A stretch of DNA of 64,000 bases from Triops longicaudatus (lineage: Eukaryota > Arthropoda > Branchiopoda > Notostraca > Triopsidae), in contig JAGQDJ010000007.1 of NCBI GenBank assembly GCA_022885665.1, positions 310,001 to 374,000 on the forward strand. Reading direction: 5' to 3'. Positions 39,401 through 50,178 of the stretch are shown here, in pieces. Positions within the stretch are counted from its first letter, which is position 1, and each line of letters begins with the position of its first letter. The notes under the pieces are model-generated. The model had not been told where the DNA came from, made no database searches, and was given only the letters and a program-made list of their open reading frames with translations. The position numbers and the translations under genes are program-made.

Positions 39401-40627
39401 GAATGAAAAAGGCAAAGCGTTAGTGAATACAACTAACTTAAGGTGCAAAATAAATAACAATAAAACTCTGACGGGAACGCCCAAGAATCAGCGCATCTGC
39501 GATCGGTGTAACAAACTCTACCACGTAGACAGCAAAGGTTTCCCGCTGCGCGAGGAAACATGTGTGTTCCATTGGGGCAGGGTATTCACGTTTCGAGGAC
39601 AAAGTCAGTACTCATGTTGTAAAGGCGAACAAAATTCGGAAGGTTGCGAAGTCTCCAAATATCACATCACCGATTCATTCGACCCGGACAATTTACGCGG
39701 CTACATGGCCACCTTTAGCAAACCGGCCCCCTCGGATGGGAATTACGGAATTTTTGCGTTGGATTGCGAGATGTGCTATACGACAGAAGGCAATGAGCTA
39801 ACCAGAGTCACTGTTATCGATACCGAATGCAAAACTGTGTACGAAACTTTGGTCAAACCGGATCATCCACTGTTGGATTGCAATACGAGGTAAATTTTGC
39901 AAGACTTTGTATGGAGCGGAATGTTTTAAAGCTCTTTCTTTATTCTTTTCTTTACATTTTTACTATACAGGTTTAGTGGAATAATGGAAGACGATTTGAA
40001 AAATGTGAAAACGACTCTTCGGGATGTTCAAGCTACGCTTCTAAGCATGTTTTCTGATAAGACTATCCTAATTGGGCATAGCTTGGATAGCGACTTACGA
40101 GCTTTAAAGGTATTCATAAGTTTACTTCTACTTCGTGTGACAAATTTGGGAGTGTTTTAGAGACCGTATTATATTCAATCGTTTATCAATCGGGTCGTGA
40201 TTCAAACTGACGCATGTTTCACATTGTCTAACCATTTCTTTTGTAGATAATCCACAAAACGGTGATCGATACGAGCATAGTATTCCCACATAAAATGGGA
40301 CTACCTTATCGGCGTGCGCTGCGAAACTTATGTGCTGACTACCTGAAGAAACTCATCCAGAATGATGGTATTTGTCACTTCAGATTCCAGTGAATTTTAA
40401 AGCAGTTGATTTTGTTTTTTATCACTTTGTTGCTGTTAGTTGCGTAAAAACTTCATCAAACAATAGGAGACAAAATTTTAGCTACTTTTTTGTCGCTATT
40501 AGCGATGATAATAATGGTTATTTTTCCTACTCTTGTAGAGGGTGGTCATGATAGTGCGGAAGACGCAATTGCGTGCATGGAGCTCATGCGTTGGAAGATG
40601 AAAGAAGATCTGAAAACGTTGCGGTGA
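36467..40627 (+). CDS. REXO1: RNA exonuclease 1 homologue (REXO1, DEDDh family)
   Basis: Seven exons: 36467-36614, 36678-38516, 38603-38754, 38934-39889, 39971-40109, 40247-40367 and 40539-40627, giving 1147 codons with all phases consistent. The N-terminus has a CCCH finger (C13-x7-C21-x4-C26-x3-H30, ERPYCGFRH) as in vertebrate REXO1. Residues about 90-340 hold many Tyr-x-Pro repeats, followed by a Ser/Lys/His-rich stretch and an acidic block. The conserved RIAHVPNV motif falls in exon 3. A Cys/His cluster (ICDRCNKLYH, CVFHWG) precedes the exonuclease domain. That domain has D990 and E992 (FALDCEMC), GHSLDSDLRAL and HDSAEDA, so the DEDDh catalytic set is complete. The family trims RNA 3' ends; human REXO1 binds Elongin A. 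AATAAA at 40904-40909 is a likely poly(A) signal. Confidence 0.95.
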
Positions 40628-40903
40628 TTCTTTCTACGTCGAAATTACAATATTCGTTTCGTATTTTCAGCTTGCTTGTGTTCAGCTGTGAAATTTGATC
40701 ATTAGGCATTCTTCATTTGAAGGCGTTGAAACGGGTATCTTTATTGTACAATTCACAATACATGTGTTAACTTAATACCCATCGACACCATCTTTATACC
40801 ACTGCTAAGGCTATCGACTAGTAATCGATGACCTGTTATTCATATAGATGCTTGCTATAGCAGATAAAAAAAATCAAGAATATGTCAAGAAGCAGGCCAA
40901 ATG

Positions 40904-40909
40904 AATAAA
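40904..40909 (+). terminator. Poly(A) signal AATAAA for REXO1
   Basis: The first canonical hexamer downstream of the REXO1 stop, about 277 bases away. Confidence 0.55.
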
Positions 40910-42455
40910 GCAGGTGCAATAATATAGTTTCTTCGCTAAAATCGTGACGGGGCATTCACGAAAGGTAGTAGACATGCCTCGGCTTATTACGTAACTGCTA
41001 CCATATAGCGAGCTATGCGTTGTTTTACTTGCAAAATTCAGTTCAATTTCGTTACATACCCCAACCCAGCATTTTTAGGAAGGCAAATCATTTAAGGATA
41101 TGCCCAGCTTATTTTTTATGCAGAAAGTCGAATAAACCGTTTTGTTGTAATTGTATTTGAAGTAAAGCTTTAGTCATAGCTTGAGGGAAATGACTAACTA
41201 CGGACTTATCCATTTATCGAGAAATTTTGTGCCTAAAACTGTTAGGAAAAACCCAAAGTACGGAATGTTAAGATGACCAAACTTACAAAAATTTGAAAGC
41301 TTGAAGTATTTTTTTTCAAGTTAGCCTTAAATGGTCAACGGCAGCACATTTACAAATTTAAAATAAAAGTTACAATTTCAAAAACTTTGTAAGCTCTTTA
41401 TTTACGTTTGCGAAATCGTCCACGCAAACTCCTAATGTCATGTAAGAAAAATTACTACATTATTGGCGCGAATGTTGACAAAGTGGAAGGGGCACAAATA
41501 ATGCAGTAATTGCTCTGATATAGCCTACATTAAATTATTCTTCAGTATGGGTCAGATAAATTTATATATTTTCTTTTAAGGTTTGAATGCAGTATCCTTT
41601 TTTTCAATTTCGGATAATTTTTTTAGTTTATATCAAGTATATATAGAGAGAGCATCGAGGTGTGGTGCTCAAGAGCTTTTATCCAAAAATCCCTTAAAAG
41701 TTTCTCAAAATCAAGCATAAAATTTGCTCCTTTTTAATTATTCAAAAGTTTAAAATGCATTACGCGGGTCAGAAGCCACTGGTTTTGAAAAATTATCAAT
41801 AAATTCAAAAACTTACGATATTCGCATCCACCGGGGTTCTGGGTCACTTGTGCCTGGAAAGCTGTCATAAGCTGATTTTGAAGAGATTTGGAAAAATTGC
41901 AATGAAGAAAATTTGCGACGACTTTTGAAGTTATTTTTACGCAGGTAATATTGGGTATCTACTGTAGAGATTTTTTCTTTATCTCACTTCTAAGACCGTT
42001 TATTCGAAAAATAAATATGGTAGTCAAAATTTACATCATTTCCCTATTTTATGACCTGAAGCTATACCGTGAAAATCTTACATGAAGTGTATAACACCTT
42101 CTGTAATTTGAAGGTATACTTTTGGGATATTTTTTCAACAGAACATGACAGTTTTACTAGTAAAATTAAATTACAACAAAAGGATTCATCTTTCCCCAAT
42201 GCGGCTCGGCTCATGACGGTACGGTAACTTTGGTACCGGGCCGCGGTTATGAATCTTTAGCCCTAAAGGTCCTTGAGCTGGTAACGTAAGCTAGACTAAG
42301 TCTTCAGCGCGTGTTTGTTGGTTTTATCTATAGTTTTCAAACGTGAGTTAACATTTCTAACCCTTCTGTTTATTTGTTTTGTGTATAGAGATAACGTGCA
42401 ATTCATTCACCCCATAGATACGGGAGTTGCTCCGTAATTTGGCTTTGTAGATTGG

Positions 42456-42496
42456 TATAAAAGGCCTAGTAATGCAGGTAAGAGACAAGTTTCAGT
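42456..42496 (+). promoter_or_regulatory. TATA box plus arthropod-type initiator of the small secreted gene
   Basis: TATAAAAG at 42456-42463 is followed by TCAGT at 42492-42496, the arthropod initiator core. The spacing of 38 bases from the first T of TATA to the initiator A is longer than the usual 30 or so, so the true start may be slightly upstream. The ATG follows at 42540. A TATA promoter suits a strongly or tissue-specifically expressed secreted product. Confidence 0.55.
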
Positions 42497-42539
42497 AGTT
42501 ACGGACTGCTACAGTTGCGAAAGCCTTTGAGGTCCAAGA

Positions 42540-42985
42540 ATGTGGCATAGTAGATTCGTAACCCTTTGTTTGGCGCTCCTGGTTTTAGCGAGCGTTTTTT
42601 GTGGAGCAGAAATCACGAGATGCGAGGTACGTACATTGACGTCTCTTTTTGTTTAATATTGATACATAACAACTTTTTTTAAATGTAGCCAAGAGGGAAT
42701 GAAATTCGTTGTGTGAAAAGAGGTCACCACTCCAACAGAATTCAAGTTCGAAACACCAGCACATCGAAAGTCACTTTTCGTATTGGGTTTCGGCTAACAC
42801 CGTGTGGATGGCCAGGGTCTGAGTACGCAAACGAGAAGTTAGAAACTACTGCCGGGAGTACTATTTCTTTTGACATGCCTTTTACCAAACTGAGCAAATG
42901 CCGCGAAGCTCTAATTGGAGATTGCAAAATAGACGACTCACAATCGACCGATTGCAATCGCGTTTTAGCGACGTCCATTTCATAA
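42540..42985 (+). CDS. Small secreted cysteine-containing protein, family unknown
   Basis: Two exons, 42540-42626 and 42689-42985, split by a 62-base GT-AG intron in phase 0, giving 127 codons. A hydrophobic signal peptide (MWHSRFVTLCLALLVLASVF) is followed by a mature chain of about 105 residues with six cysteines (contexts TRCE, IRCV, TPCG, SKCR, GDCK, TDCN) that could form three disulfides. The middle alternates polar and hydrophobic residues (KVTFRIGFRLTPCGW, STISFDMPF), suggesting a beta-rich domain. There is no transmembrane segment or GPI tail. I recognise no family; extracellular transport, immune or cuticle roles are all open. It has its own TATA promoter and sits between REXO1 and an LTR fragment. 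Confidence 0.75.
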
Positions 42986-43091
42986 GTCTACTGATTTATG
43001 TGTCACATATTGTTTCTTCATTCGTTTAAACATTGCGAAATAGATAGCTCCTCATCGTTTTTTTTTCCGGTTTATAAACGGTTTATAAACG

Positions 43092-43283
43092 ATCCCACTC
43101 CTGACACCAAAATGTAAGGTTCTACTCCTTTTCAAATCCGTTTATTCGTAACTTCAATACAAAATCACACAAAAACCCTCTCCTTCTCGTGCTAACTCTC
43201 ACTTTCAGTCTACAACAACCAAATTTCACTCTCAAGAAACGCAACAGACTCAAAGCAAGGTCAAAAAGGAACTCTCCATTACA
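43092..43283 (-). mobile_element. LTR-retrotransposon remnant: one LTR plus primer-binding site
   Basis: On the minus strand, 43109-43092 reads TGGTGTCAGGAGTGGGAT. This is the exact complement of the 3' end of a tRNA-Leu(CAG)-type molecule including CCA, which is a classic primer-binding site. Just upstream on that strand is a candidate LTR, 43283-43113 (171 bp). It begins TGTAATGGAG, ends CCTTACA (short inverted ends TGTAA/TTACA) and carries AATAAA in its second half. Three T residues separate the LTR from the binding site. Only a few dozen bases of leader follow, including a tandem GGTTTATAAAC duplication (43069-43090), so gag and pol are missing. Gypsy-type affiliation is inferred from LTR form, not from protein. 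Confidence 0.65.
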
Positions 43284-44470
43284 GGCTCGGTGCAGGGAAT
43301 TTCATTCTTACCAACAATGAATCTTAGGATTCCTTGTTGGGCGGCTACGAAATTGACTGTTGAGTAATAACGAACGCCACATTATTGCGTATGCTATAAT
43401 CAGGTCTTTACGGGCATAGTTATTTTACATATGATTGTTTTGTTTTCGTTAGAAGCGATGAAATTCATGAGACAAAAAAAAAAATGATTAAATAAAGTTT
43501 TAGATTTATCGGAATGTAGTGATTGTGTAATGAATTATTAAAGTTCGCGCCGACCGATGAATCGAAGAAATTTGAGCAGTTGTAGGCGTTCTTGAAACCT
43601 GAACAAAACGGCGAAAAACTCTCCCCATTCGGGAGAGGGTTGGAGACGATTGGTTGACAGCACAGGAATCATAACTTTCGAAAATAGATTCTAAGAGGCT
43701 TGCAAAAATCAAACTTAAAGCAAATAGAGCAAGGTAACCGATATAAAAAATATAGTAGGAATAGAAATTAAATAAAGTCTGATATTACCGCGTTTTTTGG
43801 GAAAAAATGGTACTATAGACTAATTTTTGTGTTGTTAAGTTTACTATAAATCCCTGAAATTATTAAAAAATAGTTTTAACCTCCAGAATATATTACATAA
43901 CATTACACGAAAATTTATTTCTGACTCAACGCGTATCCGAATTATAGCACATGAGGGGGTTTTAGTTCGCAGGCTATTTTGTTCGTTTTATATTATGATC
44001 GCCAGCACATATTTATTACACAGCCGGGTAAAAGTTAATTTCACGCACTGAATGATAGCTGGAGAAGTGTGAAATGTTACGATTGACATGCCTCCTTTAC
44101 TGTATTTGTTTCAGTTGTCCCAAGAAAGACTATATAGTTTCCCTCGTATCACACAATAAAACGTAAAGATAAAAGAGAAATATAAAATGAACATTAATGC
44201 CAGTACTTCTGAAAGATTAACATCATATGAAATAGGCATGTACGAGTTTTTCTCCGTAATTAGATTAGCCTCCCTTTTCGTACCCTTCGCAGTCTGCACC
44301 TTCGCGCGAGACTTTAAAGTGGTCCAGCCTTTTACGAACACGTCCCACTTTAGCCGACCCATGCACTTTTTGAATGCGTCCCCGCTAGATCATATGACCA
44401 AAAAGCTCAGTTCTCGTGATTGTTGACTGGTTGTGGTGTTCGGTCCTAAATCAAATTTCTTGGAATAAAG
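43284..44470. other. Intergenic upstream of ATP6AP1
   Basis: AT-rich. AATAAA at 43491-43496 could serve the small secreted gene, in which case the LTR fragment would lie in its 3' UTR. The ATP6AP1 promoter should be within the last few hundred bases; no TATA box was recognised. Open frames at 44111-44426 overlap on opposite strands and look like chance. Confidence 0.45.
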
Positions 44471-46479
44471 ATGTGGCAGTTAATAAAAATTTTAACTGTC
44501 CTTAGCATTTTCGGCCACGTTTTTGCACGAGAATCCGTTCCTGTCCTTATGTGGAATGCTGAAGTGTATGTAGAAACCAGCATACTTACCATCCCTTTAA
44601 TTGGTGCCTATTACAAAACCTTTGACTACAGTAATTTTTCTCTTCTAGAGATGGAGTTAAAACAACCGCAATAAATCATATAGATGCTAGGGAACTCGTT
44701 GACCGAATTCTTCCTCTCCTTGAACATTCGTTAGTTGTTCTCTTCGTTCAAGATGAAGTAAACTGTTTATAATGTCGCCCTTCACATACAACCAACTAAA
44801 TTCCTGTGGTGTTTTGTAGTTAAGCGTAGAAGATTTCAGCTTGCGGCCTGCAAGCCTGCCCAACCTTCAAAATCTGGCTGACAGGTTCAGCAATGGTGGC
44901 CTTCTTTTCCTACCAGCGGTGCAATCCACCGCGAAACTTCCTAAAATCCTAGAAAGCAAAGGCTTCAAAGTCATCCGCATGAAGGCGGGGGAAAAAGTTG
45001 GAGATTTTGAGCGATCTAGTCAAACCTTAGTTCTTGTGGAATTGCCACCCACCGTTAACGGTGACCGCACTCCCAACCTTGAAAAGAATGGTACAATAAA
45101 AGAGTCAATTAAATCTCATGGCTCTTTTGATTGCGCGATCGGATTAATGGTTTGTTTGTCTTTAGATATGATCATCTCGGATATGTTTACAACATTCAGG
45201 AATAAGCGACCTGACGCTGTTGGGCTTTATACCGCCAAAAGAGCGTCATGGGTACGGGAAACAAATTTGTTCTATTCTGTCAATTGAAAATTTTCTGATT
45301 ACCATTCCAGAACTCGGCTGAGGGTGCTAAACACCGCCCACAACGTCATTTACTAGCTAAAGAATCTACGGAAAGCGGCTATGAATCCTACCAATTCTAC
45401 AATCGTAGCGGGGAAGTTTTCGTTCTGTTTGAAAATTCTGCTTTGCTCTATCCCGGCACCGGAAACGAAACTGCAAAGTATGACATTTCACTGTCGAATC
45501 TAGTTTATTCCATGCGTACCATATTTATAGGACTTGAAAAATGATCTTATGGATAACATTTGCACCCTTTTTTGTATTAATGGACTTTTGATTTGGCAGT
45601 AAGCAAGCAGTAAATCTTGGAATGGGAAGAGTCATTGATGGGGATAGTAATGTTGTGAACGGTTCGGCCTTTATTACAATCGACTTTCCCTCTCCCAAGG
45701 CAACTTCGACGTTGCCGATCACTTCTGCCGTCATCAAGTAAACTTTAAGTGTTTTACCGCATTGTAAAATTTACATAATCTCTTGAATTAGGTTCATGTT
45801 CACCTTGTCCAGGACGAAGTACTGGAATATGGAAGCTGCGGAACTTACGACTACCACGGACGGCCTGTCCACAACCGCTAATTTAATTCCTGTTAGCATG
45901 CATACGCCTTATGGTTTTTCCTACCATTGCAGTCGCAACACCATTCTTAAAACTGACAATAACACTGAGCCGCTGGAATTGGTCCTTCAAGGCATTCAAG
46001 TAATTTTTTCCCCAATGTTTCTTTTTGTTTTTATTTCTCCGCATCTTACGAAAGTGAAAACGCAGCACGCCCTCTTATTATATGGAACCGTGCAATATCC
46101 TTTGCAAGTGCGGTTTTGTTTTCTGCGTATTTTGCTTTCGCGAATGGATGTTCTAGAGCTCAAGTATGAAACGAATGTCAGCTCTCTAGTACCGTATTTG
46201 ATCTGAAAGAACGGGGTTTGTCTTAAGAAAAAATGAGTTGAGTGACGTTTTTGCGCATTCGTTGCACAGATCCAGCCATTCCACATTGAAGGAGACAAGT
46301 TCGGAGATGGTTATGACTGCGAAGGATTTTTCTCAGTTGCCATTTGGGCGGGAATCTTTATTGGATTCTTTATTATCGCGGTCTTGTGCTGGGGCTTGTC
46401 CATGCTGAGCGATATTCAAACACCGGACCGTTATGATGATCCCAAAGGTAAAGGAATCACAGTTGCAGCCACAGATTAA
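44471..46479 (+). CDS. ATP6AP1: V-type proton ATPase accessory subunit S1 (ATP6AP1 / Ac45)
   Basis: Seven exons: 44471-44565, 44649-44757, 44820-45251, 45311-45477, 45600-45737, 45792-45999 and 46270-46479, giving 452 codons against 470 in human. An N-terminal signal peptide (MWQLIKILTVLSIFGHVFA) is followed by VPVLMWN, matching the family start VPLVLWS. Next come LSVEDFS after QDE (family QDKLSIEDF) and a luminal glycoprotein region. The C-terminal block has DGYDCEGFFS, then a membrane helix (AIWAGIFIGFFIIAVLCWGL) and a cytosolic tail with TPDRYDDPKGKG, which fits the family's MDRFDDHKG. The family protein is a type I membrane protein that assists V-ATPase Vo assembly and targeting in endosomes and secretory vesicles. 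The first exon reads on openly into intron 1, so a naive frame hides the GTATGT donor at 44566. Confidence 0.93.
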
Positions 46480-49400
46480 AAGCAATGGAGCTGGAGTCAC
46501 ACAATTTATCAAATTCCGACTAATTGTAAAGTTAAATTCAATGTAGTATAAAGTGAAGTTTACATTCCCCCCGGCCGCATTTTTTTGTGCATAGCAAGAA
46601 CTGTTTATGTGTTTGACGCTTTATTGTTGACTGTGTACGTTTTAAGTAGAATCTGTGATTGTGAATCTTTAATACATGGTTCTTTCATGTCCAGTGCATT
46701 TTTATTTTTATCTTGTCAGATAAGTTTGAGACTTGTTTGCAACCGAAGAAGTTTTAGGGATAATGGATAGCAGATGAAATCTCCAACATCCCAACTGCGT
46801 TACCTGATAACCGAAATGTCATCAGCAGTAACCTCACGACTTAATTCCAATTCTTAGGGGGAAGTCCTACACAATGGCCTATATTCTATTCTATAAAGGA
46901 TGCATGCGGAAGCAAAAGCTTATAAAGAAAAAAAAATGGGTTATTAGGTAAAATAGAGCGATGTTGACTACAGTTCTTAAGTACGACCTCTTTACCCGGA
47001 GTACTCAGGACACATGCATGAACTCATTGAACCTTTTTGTATAGATTAGGACTATTTCTAGAGGCTGTGTGATACTTTTCGTTTGTTTGCCATTTGAAAT
47101 TAATCCAGAATGCACCTCGGCTCCTGAGGAATGCTTTTTTTCCCCTTTTTGTTAACCGTTATTTTTGTTTTTATTATTTTTTATTATTACTTTTTTTTTA
47201 CTACGAATGATATGTACAGTATCTCTAGGGCATTGTATTGATAAAACCTCTGATCTAGATGCCTATGCTAGAGTACGTAAATAAACCTAAAGCTCGTTTG
47301 GCCTTTTCTTGTAAAAATAAGGACAATGAAGAACGTTAATCATAACAAAGTATTGTTATGAAAGGACAGAATAAAAGAGTACGTATGACTCAACTATTTC
47401 CACTTACTAGCATTGAGCTATTGAGGTGCAATGTCTTGAGACTTGCTGCCAGATGCGAAGGTGGATAATATGGTCACAGCGGGTCAGAATGCTCTGCGCT
47501 GAAAGTTTCCTCTCCCGATCTCGCAGCTTTGACGAAAAAGGAAAGAAGAAAACGGCACAAAGAAAAAATAATACAAGGGACAGATCACGAGCCTCTCGTC
47601 TGGGTATCCACCAGTGCCGTAAGTTTTAATGCGAAAGGTAAAATGTTCGGGAGTTTACAAGAAAAAAACCGAGGGTGTTACCGCTCAGAAACACACCATT
47701 GGTGTAGAAATCAGTATCTTTTATTTCTTGAACAATTAAAATGGTATAGGACGTTGCAATTGAACCGTTAAAGGAAGGTAAATTGGAACAAGGACACCAA
47801 CATCCTTTTAACTGAAGACTGAATTCCGCCATGACGTTTGCAACACACACTGCATATGTTTGCAAGAAATACAAGCGAAAGGATTGGGTGTAGCGGAAAA
47901 CAGCTTAAACTCACGTTAGGAAACCATGAGCCATTCGGACGTGTGACTGTCTACAAGAACAGACAGTCTTTACCGCACTACAAATTTGTTCAGAAGATGC
48001 TCATGCAATCTGGGAAGTGAAGACAATATGTTGGTTTGCGTATGTTTGCATGTTCCCTCTAAGGGTCACAAAAAACGACGGTTGAAAAATGTAGACATCA
48101 CGGAGTATAATTATCCTTTCATGAAAATCTTACAGTCATGGCTTCAGTGAACAAAGAAAAAAAACGGAGTTTATGGGTGACGTTTGACGTCAGAAGACAT
48201 TTTTCTAAAGAAACGCATAAAGGGCGGTCAAGTCAGTTCAAATAAATCTTCATTGGTAAGATTGTTGTGGGGGCATGGTCACTTGGTTACTCTGGGTAGC
48301 TTAGCGTTTCCTTACATAAAGAACAGGTCTGATGTGGGATAAGTAAAAATTCCGAGTCGGGAAAACATACGATGACGACACGACTGGAAAAGTCCTGCTT
48401 AAAAGTCGCCAGGCAACTCTCGCAAGCACCTAGTCGTGATTTGGATTCGTTGCAGTTGTGGCCTGAGTAGACCTTCGTAGTCTTTACTAGTGAATATATC
48501 GATCTAATCCTACGTTACTTTTGAATCACATCCAAGTAAGTGCTCAATTTCCTGGTTCTTCCTCCTACTTTCAACACTTCCCAAGAAAACGAGTTTAGCG
48601 TGATTTGCATGTTCAGTACGCAGTACAAACTACTTGCTCTCTTTTGAAGATATTATATTTCCTCAAAGACTATTTAACATTTCTCTGCACAAATTCCAAA
48701 AAGACACGCGTAGCCGAAATAGGATGTCTAAGGGAGAGAAAAAGAAAACTAACACTATAGGGATAGAAGAAGACAGCCAAGGTCGGTGAAGCACCCGTGG
48801 TTTACCTTAGTCCTAGTTTTCCCTCGCAGGCCTCGGATAGCCTTCAGACTCGGGCGTAGATTTAGAGGAAGACGCTTCCATAAATGGGAAATTATGCATC
48901 GTCGCCAACACGTACCCTGACTACTTTCCATCTTCAGGCGTTCCCTTTCTAAGATTTTCTAGGTAACATTTTGTAAAACTGGAACGTACACTACTTTTCA
49001 CTCCCCCTTCCCTGTTTACGTCGGAAATATCATGTAAAAAATAGCCATGATACCATAACTGAATTATCTCAAGTGTTAGGGAAGAAGAGCTAAATGTACT
49101 GTGTCAAACCGGATGACCTTAGACCTACTATTTCGGTTCCGGAATACCTAGTATGGCATGTTGGTTAATAACTTGGCGTCCTTGTTGCAATGAAATGGAA
49201 AACTTGTGACGCTCTGTCTTGGCCAGTAATAACATTACACCAAATACTGTCTTCGTAAAAAAAAAGAGCGAGATCGACCAACTCCACCCAAAAATGATGC
49301 AGTCATCGTTATTCGGCTTACCCAGGTATTTCCAAACCAGGGTTGGGTCTTTTATGCAAATTGCACTACCCTATATGGTACAACAGCATTGGAACCACCT

Positions 49401-49765
49401 TCTTCGGACTTTCGTATAACAAGAAACTTCTTGGACTCCTTCCCGTCAACAGAAAAAGGTGTCCGCACCACAACCAATTTCCCCTTTCCCTTTTAAAATC
49501 CAATTCTGGGACACATCCTTGTTAACATCTCGTGAACAAAGAAAAACCTGATAAGTTTATTTCAGAGTGAAAACCTTTTCTAATGTGAAAAGAAAATTCC
49601 TCAAACCTGTTAACCCAGGAGGTTTAAATCTTTTGCCGAACCATTTTTTCCGCACTTAAATTCAAAAGGTGTGCCTTTTTATTTTTTTTTTCTCCCCCAC
49701 AAATTTAACTACCCTGGTGAGGAGCCAGAGTCGCATAGCGTCGAACTTGAATTTCCAAGGACACC

Positions 49766-49897
49766 ATGGCTAAGAAGTCATTGGCCAAGGCGTATTCGTA
49801 TACCATAAACTGCAAGGAACAAAGAAATATACTCAAAGTATCCTCTGAGAATGTGGGGGAAAAGAAACGTATCCCATCAGAATGTTCATTTACATAA
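49766..49897 (+). CDS. Candidate small ORF, 43 codons, strong start context
   Basis: ACACCATGG surrounds the start, an almost ideal animal initiation context. The product is basic and Lys-rich (starts MAKKSLAKAYSYTINCKEQR) without a signal peptide or membrane segment. It ends 281 bases before the EGF-DPY start. If the EGF gene has a 5' UTR intron whose acceptor is TTGCAG at 50171-50176, this frame could lie in the upstream non-coding exon and act as a regulatory upstream ORF. It could equally be chance. Confidence 0.2.
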   Translation: MAKKSLAKAYSYTINCKEQRNILKVSSENVGEKKRIPSECSFT

Positions 49898-50170
49898 ACT
49901 GGCGAACAAGATGAAGTTTCTGTTTAGTTCTGGAAATTAAGAGGAATCACGCCACCTGCCCATGTTTTACAGGATATCTTTTTTTATTGCATTAACATTC
50001 TGTTTTCAAAATTGCCATTGTCATCGCGCTAACCACGTAGACAACGTGTTTTCCCAATGTCACTGAATCTTAAAAAGCATATGTTATCCCCTGCAGCCCT
50101 TTCCTATTTTTTTTTATTCAATCAGTAATATCTTGACAGCTTAATTGACCCCGTCTTCTCTCAAATTTTC

Positions 50171-50178
50171 TTGCAGAC
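50171..50178 (+). other. Splice acceptor directly before the EGF-DPY start codon
   Basis: CTTCTCTCAAATTTTCTTGCAG ends at 50176, followed by AC and then ATG at 50179. A pyrimidine tract and CAG this close to the start suggest a 5' UTR intron. A trans-splice acceptor is possible in lineages with spliced leaders, but other genes in this window do not show the pattern clearly. Confidence 0.5.

Larger units (their letters stand above)
40628..42539. other. Intergenic: REXO1 3' UTR and promoter of the small secreted protein
   Basis: The AT-rich sequence contains the REXO1 poly(A) hexamer at 40904-40909 and, at its right end, a TATA box and an initiator-like motif (listed separately). No open frame of interest was seen in between. 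Confidence 0.6.
46480..50178. other. Intergenic, 3.7 kb
   Basis: The left part should be the ATP6AP1 3' UTR; a poly(A) hexamer occurs at 47280-47285. No recognised gene follows. A 43-codon frame at 49766-49897 starts in a very good initiation context (listed separately). Just before the EGF gene, a pyrimidine-rich tract ending in TTGCAG (to 50176) looks like a splice acceptor two bases before its ATG. Confidence 0.5.

Noticed and set aside
44111..44426. Opposed open frames upstream of ATP6AP1
   Set aside because: They overlap on opposite strands, lack conserved features and lie in the expected promoter region.
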